DNA of 64,000 nucleotides, from the IMG/VR virus record IMGVR_UViG_3300011013_000009, positions 1-64,000 of that record; one strand, 5' to 3'. Positions 37,181 through 46,808 of this stretch are shown piece by piece (positions within the stretch are counted from its first letter, which is position 1; every line of letters starts with the position of its first letter). Origin of the DNA: a virus. The notes below the pieces were generated by a model that saw nothing but the letters and a program-made list of their open reading frames with translations, searched no databases and had not been told where the DNA came from. A program made the position numbers and the translations under genes.

Positions 37181-40100
37181 ATGATATCACAATATTCAAA
37201 TATCGATGAAATTTTAAATGCGGACCAATCACTATCTGGTTTGCGTTTATCAAAAAAACAATCGGATTTGTTATCATTTCCATTAGACAAACGTATTGAT
37301 TTTGCTAATATTAATCCATCTCAAGAAAATTTATTAGAATTTCATGTATATGCAAATGATACATGGATAACCGGAAATCATACTTTACCGGTAACTAATG
37401 AATCAGCTACATTTACCAATACAGCTACTAATGAATCTATACAATTAAATGGCGTTCCTGTTAATATTAATTTATTTCAACAACTTGACAATTTAAAATT
37501 AACTGCAGGAAATTATAGATTTGTAATTAATTTCTTTGAAAATTTAATTGGTAGTTATGCATTACAGTACTTAAAAGTCGATGAAATATCTCCAGATAGA
37601 ACAGAGGTACGGTTAAAAGCAATTGATAAAAAAAATTCACAGTTTTTAATACAAATTAATAATTATATTAACAGCGTTAATCAAACTGCAACTCCTGGCG
37701 GATTTGCTAAAACGTATTTATTGAATTTTAGTAGAAATCAAACATTTCAATATGTTAATAGTGTTGTTATTGGCGAATTTTTATATGTAAAATTATTGAA
37801 TCCGCTTCCTGATACAATTGAAGAACAATTTAAATGTTGGGTTGTACAAGAAAACAAATATCCATATATTGATAATGTAGTTATTTATTCCCAATCAGGC
37901 GTTTCTCCTGTTAATATATTATCTGGTCCTAATTGGCAAGCAAATAATCAAGGCTTTAATATTTCATCAGAAACTAATTTAAAAACATGGAATGATTTAT
38001 TAGGTTCTTCTACTCAAACATCTCAAGAAATTGTAGACGCACATTTTTCTGGTAGTTTATCTGGTATGTCATTAAATATCGATTATACTGATTTTAATAA
38101 TTTTATATTTTATAGTTCAGCTACAGAAAGATTAGCTAATTACAGATATAAATTAGATTTATTAGAATATTATATTGCACAATCATCATCCGCTGCAGAA
38201 TTATCTGGATCTGTAGCAGTAACTAATGCTACAGATTATGATAAATTAAAAACAAATTTAATTGGAGGATTTGATAAATTTGAGCAATTTTTATATTATG
38301 AATCTTCGTCTGGATTATTTAGTAATGAAATTCCGTTAGAAAATCCTAATGTTAGTTATGTAACAGGAAGTTATATCACACCATCTCCTAAATCTAATTC
38401 AACGTTGCCATATACTTTATATTCAATTACTAGTAGTCAATTTGAAACGTGGTATAATGGTTTATATGATAGTGCATCTATTTATGACAATCGAAATTTA
38501 AATTTATTAACAAAGTCCGTACCAGAATTTATATTGTTAGATGAAAATAATTCTCAATTATCTACATTTGTTAATATGTTAGGTCAACATTATGATATAT
38601 TATATACATATATTAATGCAATGACTCGTATAAACAAAAGAGATGAACATCCTAAATTAGGAATGCCTAATGAATTATTATATGATGTAGCAAAACAATT
38701 TGGATGGAATTTACAAGACGGAAATCAAAATAAAAATTTATGGGAATATACATTAGGTACTGATGAATCTGGAACGCCTTTAACTGGTTCTAATTCTATT
38801 AGCGGAACTTCAATGCCAGCACAAGATATGACATATAACATATGGAGACGTATTGTTAATAATATTCCAGGGTTATTAAAGTCAAAAGGAACTAAGCGTA
38901 GTATACAAGCGTTATTGGCTTGTTACGGCGTACCACAATCATTAATTACTATAAAAGAATATGGCGGTCCTAGATTAGAAAGACCTCCTATATATGAACA
39001 ATTGAATTTTGATTATGCATTAGATTTAATTACAAATCCTGCAGGTACAGTGACAGTTAATTATGATCAACCAATCGATGGAGTAGAATTGAGATTTAGA
39101 ACCGATAATATTTTAACTAATCCTACAATGTCAAGTACAATGAATTTATATAATGTAGGTAGTAATTCAGTAACTATTGATTTTTCTTCTGGTACAAAAG
39201 GTACTATTCAAATTAATGGAACTAGTTCAGCTGCATTCGAATGTTTCAATGGAGATTGGGTAAATACAATATTAAGAAGTGGTAGTAATGGCACATTAGA
39301 AATCGTTGCAAAAAAATCTAAATACGGAAAAATTGTTTCATCAGTTTCTGCATCTGCTACAGCAAGTTTACCTGCATCTGGTACTGTTACCTTAGGTAGT
39401 ACTAGTACCGGCGCTACTAGATTAGAAGGCCAATTACAAGAACTTAGATTATGGACTGGAAGTTTATTAGATGATCCTATGGAAAATCATACAAAAGCAC
39501 CTGCGGCATATGATGGTAATGTAGATGCATATGATGAATTAGTATTTAGAGTTCCATTAACACAAAAAATTGATCATTCTATAACATCAAGTTTATCTGG
39601 CGTCGAGCCGAATCCTTCCGGAATATCTGCTTCATTTGCAAGTTGGACAAATGATACTCCATATGATTCTATAGAAGAAATGTATTATTATGATGGTATA
39701 TCATTAGGAGCAGGAACGTTTGATGATAATAAGATACGGTTAGAATCAAATGAATTAGTAGGAACATTAGATTTTCTTACGAGAGCAGAAAGAAGTCAGT
39801 TTGATAGGGCTCCATTAGATAGCAAAAAATTAGGTGTATATTATTCTCCACAAACAATGATTAATGAAGACATTATTGCACAATTAGGATTTCAAAGTTT
39901 AGATGATTATATAGGAGATCCTGGAGATCAAAATAGTCGTTCATATCCTGATTTAATTAGAGTAGCTACAGACTATTGGAAAAAATATACACAAAAGAAT
40001 GATATTAATGCATATATAAAAATATTTTCTTTATTTGATTTATCATTCTTTAAACAATTAGAGCAATTATTGCCAGCTCGTGTTGATAAAATAACTGGAT

Positions 40101-40687
40101 TATTAATACAACCAAATTTATTAGAACGTAGCAAAGATACAGCATTACCAAATGTTAATCGCTTCAATGAAACATATAATGGAGAATTAATTGTATTTGA
40201 TAATACAGATGAATTTATTAATTCACAATATTTAACGTATACTGGATCTGTCGGTACATTGATTGCATCTATGAGTGGTAATGATGATGATCAATTACAA
40301 GCATATTTAACTAGTAGTCAAGATAATTATAATGGAACTACATATTGTTATCCATATTTAATTAGATCTGGAAGTGGATGGCTGCAAGTTTCATCTTCAT
40401 ATTGGTTATGTGAAGGAGTATTACCAACTATTACCGGAAGTAGATTATCAGAAATATATGAATATGTATATTCTGGGAGTGTTATGCGTTCTGCAGAAGT
40501 ACAAGACTATTTGCCAACCGGAACAGAGCGTCATGAATACCTAGGATGTTCTATGACTAGTCCAGACTTCAATATTGATTCGACGGATACTATTGACGGC
40601 GGACCTGTAGTCGAATATATAGAAGCAAACCCAAATCAAATAATTACACAATCGCCAGGACAACAAGGAGGGTTTCAAATTAAATAA
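37181..40687 (+). CDS. Large baseplate/tail protein with LamG-like domain
   Basis: The 1168 residues form the second largest virion protein here. Residues about 560-610 carry YNIWRRIVNNIPGLLKSKGTKRSIQALLACYGVPQSLITIKEYGG (read in segments), a tail-protein motif where a helix packs on a short strand set. This is followed by a concanavalin/LamG-like jelly roll (about 625-770) likely to bind sugar or protein. The C-terminal part is rich in Ser/Gly. Its size and position suggest a gp7- or gp10-like wedge role, or a fibre adaptor. Confidence 0.65.
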   Translation: MISQYSNIDEILNADQSLSGLRLSKKQSDLLSFPLDKRIDFANINPSQENLLEFHVYANDTWITGNHTLPVTNESATFTNTATNESIQLNGVPVNINLFQQLDNLKLTAGNYRFVINFFENLIGSYALQYLKVDEISPDRTEVRLKAIDKKNSQFLIQINNYINSVNQTATPGGFAKTYLLNFSRNQTFQYVNSVVIGEFLYVKLLNPLPDTIEEQFKCWVVQENKYPYIDNVVIYSQSGVSPVNILSGPNWQANNQGFNISSETNLKTWNDLLGSSTQTSQEIVDAHFSGSLSGMSLNIDYTDFNNFIFYSSATERLANYRYKLDLLEYYIAQSSSAAELSGSVAVTNATDYDKLKTNLIGGFDKFEQFLYYESSSGLFSNEIPLENPNVSYVTGSYITPSPKSNSTLPYTLYSITSSQFETWYNGLYDSASIYDNRNLNLLTKSVPEFILLDENNSQLSTFVNMLGQHYDILYTYINAMTRINKRDEHPKLGMPNELLYDVAKQFGWNLQDGNQNKNLWEYTLGTDESGTPLTGSNSISGTSMPAQDMTYNIWRRIVNNIPGLLKSKGTKRSIQALLACYGVPQSLITIKEYGGPRLERPPIYEQLNFDYALDLITNPAGTVTVNYDQPIDGVELRFRTDNILTNPTMSSTMNLYNVGSNSVTIDFSSGTKGTIQINGTSSAAFECFNGDWVNTILRSGSNGTLEIVAKKSKYGKIVSSVSASATASLPASGTVTLGSTSTGATRLEGQLQELRLWTGSLLDDPMENHTKAPAAYDGNVDAYDELVFRVPLTQKIDHSITSSLSGVEPNPSGISASFASWTNDTPYDSIEEMYYYDGISLGAGTFDDNKIRLESNELVGTLDFLTRAERSQFDRAPLDSKKLGVYYSPQTMINEDIIAQLGFQSLDDYIGDPGDQNSRSYPDLIRVATDYWKKYTQKNDINAYIKIFSLFDLSFFKQLEQLLPARVDKITGLLIQPNLLERSKDTALPNVNRFNETYNGELIVFDNTDEFINSQYLTYTGSVGTLIASMSGNDDDQLQAYLTSSQDNYNGTTYCYPYLIRSGSGWLQVSSSYWLCEGVLPTITGSRLSEIYEYVYSGSVMRSAEVQDYLPTGTERHEYLGCSMTSPDFNIDSTDTIDGGPVVEYIEANPNQIITQSPGQQGGFQIK

Positions 40688-40702
40688 AAATATTTGATTG
40701 TA

Positions 40703-40716
40703 ATATTTATATAAAA
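40703..40716 (+). promoter_or_regulatory. Late-type promoter motif ATATTTATATAAAA
   Basis: Perfect motif 17 bases before the start at 40734. Confidence 0.7.
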
Positions 40717-40733
40717 TTAAAGGTAAAAAGAAA

Positions 40734-41396
40734 ATGGGATATTTAGATAACAGTTCAGTAACAGTTGATGCTATATTAACTCTAAAAGGAAGAGAATTAT
40801 TAGCAAGAGGCGGAAATGCATTTAATATTACGCAATTTGCATTAGGAGACGATGAGGTAGATTATGGATTATGGAATCCGCAACACGGATTAGGTTCAGA
40901 TTATTATGGTGTAATTATAGAAAATATGCCGGTAACTGAAGCAGTTGCTGATGAAACACAAGCGTTAAGATATAAACTAGTTACATTGCCGAAACAAACT
41001 ACTCAAATACCTGTAGTAACAGTTGGTAATGCTTCTATAGATTTATTAGCGGCTGGAGACTCTTCAATTATATCTCCCAATACTAGTAATTTACAAGGAG
41101 GCAATTCTACATTAGGCTATACTGCGATTTTATCTGATAGTACAGTTGCAGATATTACTGTTACTCAACCATTACAAAATTCAGTACTTCCTACTACGCC
41201 AAGATTTATTGGTGATAATGAAGATGCTCAAAGTGTTGCTGTAGCTGGGTTTGCTTTTCAAGTTGTTGCTAAGTATCAAGCATTAGCAGATAAAACTGCT
41301 ACTATAACTATAATAGGAAATGAAACAGGTGGTAGTACTACTATTAATTTAACAGTTAGAGAAGCAACTGCTAATACTGCAGGAATAACATTATAA
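40734..41396 (+). CDS. Virion structural protein of the LDNS...DAILT family
   Basis: The start GYLDNSSVTVDAILTLKGRELLARGGNAFNITQFALGDDEVDYGLW (read in segments) is typical of a structural protein found near tail fibre genes in many large phages (LDNs-x-x-V-D-A-x-LT-x-x-GR...FALGDDEVDY). The C-terminal half is an Ig-like beta domain (ATITIIGNETGGSTTINLTV). The exact place in the virion is not known to me. Confidence 0.75.
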   Translation: MGYLDNSSVTVDAILTLKGRELLARGGNAFNITQFALGDDEVDYGLWNPQHGLGSDYYGVIIENMPVTEAVADETQALRYKLVTLPKQTTQIPVVTVGNASIDLLAAGDSSIISPNTSNLQGGNSTLGYTAILSDSTVADITVTQPLQNSVLPTTPRFIGDNEDAQSVAVAGFAFQVVAKYQALADKTATITIIGNETGGSTTINLTVREATANTAGITL

Positions 41397-41405
41397 TAGG
41401 ATAAT

Positions 41406-42662
41406 ATGAAAACATTAATAACTACATTAAAACAATTACCAAACCAAGGACAGCGAGTACCTAGGGGAGGCGAAGTAAATAGAGAAGCACTTGGCGATCG
41501 GGCAACTGCGGCTGGTGAAGCAGCATTGAATGCTCAAATACAAGCACAGGCACAAGTAATAGCCGAACAAATTATTGCTCAGCAACAACAAGCTGATATA
41601 TTATCTAAAAACGGATCGACATTCTCAGTGTTTAATCCTACAGAAGATATTGTTGATAAACAAACAGAGGTTGTTACTGCGGGGCTGTGGAGTGATAATC
41701 AAGGAACGTTAACGACACACTTTTCTTCATCAACTCAAACAGTTAGTCAAGTTCGTCATTACGTAGATGTATATCAAAAACTTCCTTCTGATACTGGTTC
41801 GGCTGTACAATATGCTTTATCATATGGACATGTAGATGGAAGTGGTTCTTCGAATTTAGGAACACAGGAAAATCCGGCATCAAAAGCTACATATGCTCAA
41901 TATAAACAATTATTATTAGAAAAGACTGCAACTAGGTTTGTTACTGCCGGATCTGGTAGTACCGATTCTGTTTATGTTATTAATGTACAACGTAATAGAA
42001 TGAAAGAGCAATTAGATGCAGGAAATTGGCAATTACCATTAACTGGAGTTACTTCTAGAGCAACTAATGCAACTGGTAGCGTTGCAGTTGGATCGGTTAG
42101 TGGATCTATAACATTGATAGATGATTCAAGTGTTAATACTGGTACTGTTGGAGAGACAGGAGTCGTTTATAATGTAGTATCAGGTAGTATTGATAATGGA
42201 GTTCATAATTCTACAAATCCTGTTTATTATGGATTATTTTATCCGAAACATGGAGCAATTGTATTAGACGGAAAAATGTTAGATCAACAATTGAGTTTTG
42301 ATACTAATACAACTTCAAATTCAGAAGGAAATAATCATTATGCGTTATTCCATTCTATATCTGGTTCTGCTAGTGCTTCTTCAGAAGGATTTGAAGCAAG
42401 AAACCAAGAAACAGTAACGAGTACTCATTATTTTGTAAGAGTTAAAAATGGAATGTTTAATTTCTCAAATAATCCTTCTTATACAACTGGAAGTGTTGGA
42501 ACGTTAGCACAAAGTACTTTTGTAGGTGCACCTAAATCTTATGTAACGACAGTTGGATTGTATAATGATCAACAAGAATTGTTAGCAGTTGCAAAATTAA
42601 GCAAACCATTATTGAAATCATTTTCTAGAGAAGCGTTGATTAGAGTTAAATTAGATTTTTAA
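41406..42662 (+). CDS. Tail structural protein sharing a C-terminal module with 42726
   Basis: The N-terminus has a Gln/Ala-rich helix (ALNAQIQAQAQVIAEQIIAQQQQ), the middle is Ser/Gly/Thr-rich beta, and the last 90 residues contain HYFVRVKNGMFNFSNNPSY...YVTTVGLYNDQQELLAVAKLSKPL. That last block recurs in the 42726 product and is common in virion proteins of large phages. Likely an adhesin or fibre attachment protein. Confidence 0.7.
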   Translation: MKTLITTLKQLPNQGQRVPRGGEVNREALGDRATAAGEAALNAQIQAQAQVIAEQIIAQQQQADILSKNGSTFSVFNPTEDIVDKQTEVVTAGLWSDNQGTLTTHFSSSTQTVSQVRHYVDVYQKLPSDTGSAVQYALSYGHVDGSGSSNLGTQENPASKATYAQYKQLLLEKTATRFVTAGSGSTDSVYVINVQRNRMKEQLDAGNWQLPLTGVTSRATNATGSVAVGSVSGSITLIDDSSVNTGTVGETGVVYNVVSGSIDNGVHNSTNPVYYGLFYPKHGAIVLDGKMLDQQLSFDTNTTSNSEGNNHYALFHSISGSASASSEGFEARNQETVTSTHYFVRVKNGMFNFSNNPSYTTGSVGTLAQSTFVGAPKSYVTTVGLYNDQQELLAVAKLSKPLLKSFSREALIRVKLDF

Positions 42663-42689
42663 AAGTAACTCATTGATTTTAGACCTGTT

Positions 42690-42704
42690 ATATTTATTAT
42701 AAAA
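42690..42704 (+). promoter_or_regulatory. Late-type promoter motif ATATTTATTATAAAA
   Basis: Lies between short inverted repeats (ACCTG at 42683-42687 and CAGGT at 42711-42715), 21 bases before the start at 42726. Confidence 0.6.
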
Positions 42705-42725
42705 GTATAGCAGGTTTTTACTATT

Positions 42726-44270
42726 ATGCCAAATCATATAACAGACGAATATAAAGGTGTTTATCCGCAAGTACTAAAAAAGGTAGAGCCGAGCGATTAT
42801 AAAGTTAATCAATTTGAAGCTAACAAACAATTTATTTTTACTTCAGGTAGCGCTGTTACAGATGGTTATACTCCATTACAAGGAATATATGTATCTTCGT
42901 TGCCTCCTATATCTAGTAGCCAAACGTTTAATTCTGCTACCAACGTCGATGGCTCATATCAATTTTCAACATATTATTCTATCAATCAATTGTTTTATAA
43001 ACGAAAAGGAGAACCAAGTAAAACTCATGGACCAACTAATCTAAATAGAACTTCAAAATTTCTATATGAGTCTGCTTCGGTATTTGCAATACCACAAACC
43101 AAATTTGGCGAAGCTATTAAACCAGCTTCGTTTACATATACCGGATCTGTTAGTTTGAAATCTGATCGTTATGGAAATATATATGATGAAAATATTTCTA
43201 CCGGTTCATTTCCTGGCGGAGAAACATTTTATGAAGGGTTCAATGAATATTTTGATTTAACAAGAATTCCTTATGTATCTGCATTAGGTGTTACATATAT
43301 TGATGGTGTTACTACAAGTAATGGAAGTCAATTACCAATTGGATTATCAGCAAGATTTTCTGGATCTGGATATATTGAAAGTGATTTGCCTGGATATTAT
43401 AATCGTGATTATAATTATGCAATTTCTTTCTTCATATCAAGTGGATCTGCAACGGCTGATGAATTAATACTAGGAAAAATATCAGCATCAAATACTCCAC
43501 AATATCCATTTAATGTACAATTAAGTGGTAGCAATCAATTAAAATTTTCCGCAGGTGGTTCTAATACTTTTACAGCAGAAATTTCATCATCAACATTTGT
43601 TAGTAGTAGCTGGACACACGTTGTATGCCAAAAGTCAGGTAGCGAATTACAATTATATATAGACGCAACATTACACGCATCTGCTAGCTCAAATTTATTG
43701 TTATCCGCATTCAATACACCATTTACCGCATCTGCTAGAATCGACAATGATTATCCACTCAAAATAGGCGGATATAGCCCCAATACCGGCAATCTACACG
43801 CAGATCTAGATGAAATTAGGATTTTTAATAAATCATTGACTCAAGCTCAAATAACATCGTTATCGGACCGTAGCGAGGGCGGAGGTTTATTGCAAACTGA
43901 TAGAGTTGGCAATGTATTTAATAAACAAGGATTAGTAGTAATTTCTAGTACAGATTATAGATATGATGATATATTAACTGCTAATTATACCTCAAGTTAT
44001 AAGAGCACTATTACATTATATGAGCATTCTATATTAGCAAGATTAAATGCTGGAGATTTTAATATATCTTCAAATCCTACTACTTTAAAAGATGATGGGT
44101 TTAACATTCAGAATTGGGCCACCGGTAGTAATTTTAATCCTTATATAACAGAAATCGGATTGTATAATGATGCTGGACAATTATTAGCAATAGGAAAATT
44201 AGCAACACCAATTAAAAAAAGAGATGATATCGATATGAATTTTTTAATTAACATTGATATTGATAAGTAA
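42726..44270 (+). CDS. Tail protein with LamG-like domain
   Basis: The 514 residues hold a clear concanavalin/LamG-type jelly roll around 205-380 (GLSARFSGSGYIESDLPG...ISFFISSGSA...SWTHVVCQKSGSELQLYIDATLHASAS...LDEIRIFNKSLTQAQITSL, read in segments). The C-terminal module (ILARLNAGDFNISSNPT...YITEIGLYNDAGQLLAIGKLATPI) is shared with the upstream gene. LamG domains in phage tails bind sugars; a receptor-binding role is plausible. Confidence 0.75.
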   Translation: MPNHITDEYKGVYPQVLKKVEPSDYKVNQFEANKQFIFTSGSAVTDGYTPLQGIYVSSLPPISSSQTFNSATNVDGSYQFSTYYSINQLFYKRKGEPSKTHGPTNLNRTSKFLYESASVFAIPQTKFGEAIKPASFTYTGSVSLKSDRYGNIYDENISTGSFPGGETFYEGFNEYFDLTRIPYVSALGVTYIDGVTTSNGSQLPIGLSARFSGSGYIESDLPGYYNRDYNYAISFFISSGSATADELILGKISASNTPQYPFNVQLSGSNQLKFSAGGSNTFTAEISSSTFVSSSWTHVVCQKSGSELQLYIDATLHASASSNLLLSAFNTPFTASARIDNDYPLKIGGYSPNTGNLHADLDEIRIFNKSLTQAQITSLSDRSEGGGLLQTDRVGNVFNKQGLVVISSTDYRYDDILTANYTSSYKSTITLYEHSILARLNAGDFNISSNPTTLKDDGFNIQNWATGSNFNPYITEIGLYNDAGQLLAIGKLATPIKKRDDIDMNFLINIDIDK

Positions 44271-44273
44271 CTG

Positions 44274-44287
44274 ATATTTATTATTAT
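44274..44287 (+). promoter_or_regulatory. Late-type promoter motif ATATTTATTATTAT
   Basis: Directly abuts the start codon at 44288. Confidence 0.5.
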
Positions 44288-46126
44288 ATGAATAAATTAG
44301 ACATTATATTAGATCGGTTAAATGTTACCGTTGACAATCCAAAATATTCTAGCTTAATTAAAGAAGAAATGGATCGAGCTAAACAATTACAATTACTTAA
44401 TGAAGTAATAAAAATTAAGTGGGAATTAAAAGATATATCAAATGTTAAAAAGTTTTTAGATCAAGGATTTGATGATGCATTTCGTGTAAAGCGTGTAACA
44501 AATAAACCTAAAAAACTTAAAGAATTAACTATAACAGAATTTTTAACAACAATATTGGATGCGATGACTAACAATAATTGGAAAGAAAAAAATTATTTTA
44601 ATTCTAATTATGTATTATTTATCGGACCTGATTATCGAAAATATACTCCAAAACAAGTTATGGATTTATTAATATTCCCAAAATCTGATATTAATACCGA
44701 GGAACTAGATACTTCAAAAAAAATAACATCGATCAATGGTGCCGATGTTTATAATTATGGAGATTTTCCAGGAGGGCGAATTAAAGGCACTAAAGTTGAT
44801 CGAAAATCATATAAAGGGAAAGAACAAGATGCAAAAAATTTACATGCTCCTGAAGTTAGAGTAGAAACAGAACCAGAAATAGATGCAACTAGTCAATTGA
44901 CTACTAACATACCATTACCAACATTGAAGCTTGGTTCTAGAGGAGAAGAAGTTAAAAAATTACAAACTATTTTATTTAATGATCAAACAGAATGGGATGG
45001 TAAATTTGGAACCAAAACAAAAGCGTTTTTAACGGCGTGGCAACAAGTTAATATTCTTAATCTTGATGGTATATATGGCCCAAGCTCATATGAGCGAATG
45101 AAACAAACTAATGGAACTTGGTCATTAGGAAAAACTGAAACTGGCGCCAATGGATCAGTAAAACAAAATAAAACCGATTTAGGAAATTATATTTACACTG
45201 AATTAAAGAAAAAATCTAAATCTAAAAGCGATACTAATGTTGGGTCAATTTGGTCGGCTCTAAGAGAAGCTCAACGAGGCTATATTACAAAAATATTGGA
45301 AGAAACAAATGCTGAATCTTATATAAAACCGGGTACTACAATAATTGGTGTTGTTGATACTACGAGCAATCGATTTTTTAGAGACGATTTAAAAAAAATG
45401 GGAAGAGAATGGGTTAATGCAATACAGAAAAAAGTTTTGTATTTTACAAAATGGAATGATTCATCAAGTAGAATTCCAGAATGGGGTGGTGGACCTGGAG
45501 GCCAAATATCATTAATTTATAAGTATACTAACGTAACTACTTTAGATGTAAACTCGCCTGGAGCTTATATGAAATATGATACAACAAAATCTGAAGAAAA
45601 ACCTAAAGATACTAAAGTAGTAAAATATCCAAAATTAGATGAAGATGAATTTTTAATTGTTAAAGCGTGGCAAAGTAATACTGGTAAAAAATCAAATTGG
45701 GGAGTTCGACAACCTGCTTTAGAATATAAAGTTAAAGATAGGTATGGAAATACTCCAAGTTTAGCAACGTTGAAAAAATATTTCGGTGGGTCTAGATTTG
45801 GCTCCTCAATTGGACGATTTAAATGGTATGGTACTGGAAAAACATGGGAGGCATCTAAAGGCTCTATTAAATTTTATATGAAACCATATAAAGATGGAAC
45901 GTTATATACTCCGGGACATTATATGGACTGGGGAAATGATCCGTATTGGATTAATTCCCATGCAGCTGGAATTATGAAAAAAGCAAAAAATATAGGAAAT
46001 GGTAAGATGAAAATTAGTCCAGATGTAAGAAGTGTATCTTCAAAATCTAGTTCATCATCTAGTTCATCATCTAGTTCATCATCTAAACCAAGGATGGATT
46101 ATATAAACACCGGAGGATTAAAATAA
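44288..46126 (+). CDS. Structural or lytic protein with peptidoglycan-binding domain
   Basis: The 612 residues include a PG_binding_1-like domain at about 215-275 (LKLGSRGEEVKKLQTILFND...WDGKFGTKTKAFLTAWQQVN...LDGIYGPSSYERM). The N-terminal 130 residues are helical, and the C-terminal half holds an unrecognised domain with several Trp-Gly motifs (NWGVRQPALEYKV). The end is a low-complexity Ser tract from a 12-base tandem repeat. No lysozyme or amidase residues are obvious. It may localise tail or lysis functions to the cell wall. Confidence 0.65.
   Translation: MNKLDIILDRLNVTVDNPKYSSLIKEEMDRAKQLQLLNEVIKIKWELKDISNVKKFLDQGFDDAFRVKRVTNKPKKLKELTITEFLTTILDAMTNNNWKEKNYFNSNYVLFIGPDYRKYTPKQVMDLLIFPKSDINTEELDTSKKITSINGADVYNYGDFPGGRIKGTKVDRKSYKGKEQDAKNLHAPEVRVETEPEIDATSQLTTNIPLPTLKLGSRGEEVKKLQTILFNDQTEWDGKFGTKTKAFLTAWQQVNILNLDGIYGPSSYERMKQTNGTWSLGKTETGANGSVKQNKTDLGNYIYTELKKKSKSKSDTNVGSIWSALREAQRGYITKILEETNAESYIKPGTTIIGVVDTTSNRFFRDDLKKMGREWVNAIQKKVLYFTKWNDSSSRIPEWGGGPGGQISLIYKYTNVTTLDVNSPGAYMKYDTTKSEEKPKDTKVVKYPKLDEDEFLIVKAWQSNTGKKSNWGVRQPALEYKVKDRYGNTPSLATLKKYFGGSRFGSSIGRFKWYGTGKTWEASKGSIKFYMKPYKDGTLYTPGHYMDWGNDPYWINSHAAGIMKKAKNIGNGKMKISPDVRSVSSKSSSSSSSSSSSSSKPRMDYINTGGLK
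46046..46085 (+). repeat. 12-base tandem repeat coding Ser tract
   Basis: About 3.3 copies of TCTAGTTCATCA encode consecutive serines near the C-terminus of the 44288 product; length variation between isolates would be expected. Confidence 0.75.
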
Positions 46127-46133
46127 TATAGTT

Positions 46134-46619
46134 ATGAAAAAAAATCATTGGCATACCGCTGGAAGTAAAAAACGTCAAGCGGCATATAAATACGGTTATA
46201 AATCTGGATTAGAATTGACAGTTGCTAATCAAATCAAAGAAGCAAAATATCCAGTAAATTACGAAACTGAAAAATTAGAATATACGGTACCTGCAAAAGA
46301 TCACAAATATACACCAGACTTTGTATTTCAAAAGAAAAATGGAGAAACAATGTATATCGAAACAAAAGGTAGATGGACGACTATCGATAGAAGAAAAATG
46401 AAACATATATTAGCTTCTAATCCGGATATTGATTTAAGAATAGTATTTCAAAACCCAAACCAAAAAATAACAAAAGGTAGTAAAACTACATATGAAATGT
46501 ATGCAAAGAAGTTAGGAATAACTCATATTGCAAAGAAAGATATCCCAGATGCGTGGTTTAAAGAATGTTTGAAAGATGGAGAAGTTCCAAAACCGAAAAA
46601 ACAATTTTTAACGTATTAG
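46134..46619 (+). CDS. Endonuclease I (T7 gp3-type Holliday junction resolvase)
   Basis: The 161 residues match T7 endonuclease I throughout: the nuclease signature E27 (YKSGLE), D62 (YTPDF), E76-x-K78 (IETKGRWT) corresponds to E20, D55, E65 and K67 of the T7 enzyme, with VPAKDHKYTPDF and FQNPNQKITKGSKTTYEMYAKKLG also preserved. It resolves branched DNA such as Holliday junctions, needed before packaging of replicated phage DNA. T4 uses a different enzyme, endonuclease VII, so this is a swap of function. It opens the DNA-metabolism block. Confidence 0.9.
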   Translation: MKKNHWHTAGSKKRQAAYKYGYKSGLELTVANQIKEAKYPVNYETEKLEYTVPAKDHKYTPDFVFQKKNGETMYIETKGRWTTIDRRKMKHILASNPDIDLRIVFQNPNQKITKGSKTTYEMYAKKLGITHIAKKDIPDAWFKECLKDGEVPKPKKQFLTY

Positions 46620-46808
46620 GTTGGATTTGTGAAATTTTTTAATTATTTTCTAAATGTAATTAATAAAATGATTATTATTTATTATAATGAAATGTTTAAT
46701 AAATGATGATCGTTAGATCGTTTATTGATTGTAATTAATAAATGTATTTAACCATAATATATAAGCCATATACTTTGAATTCTTCAGTATTTTCATTATA
46801 ATATTAAT
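46620..46808 (+). promoter_or_regulatory. AT-rich intergenic region with hairpin before primase
   Basis: This 189-base gap contains a hairpin (46698-46703/46721-46726, with inner 46708-46711/46716-46719 and a GTTA loop), two copies of TGTAATTAATAAA and a TTGGATTTGTGAAAT start similar to the early promoter block. It likely holds the promoter of the primase/recombination genes. A replication start is possible but not shown. Confidence 0.45.
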
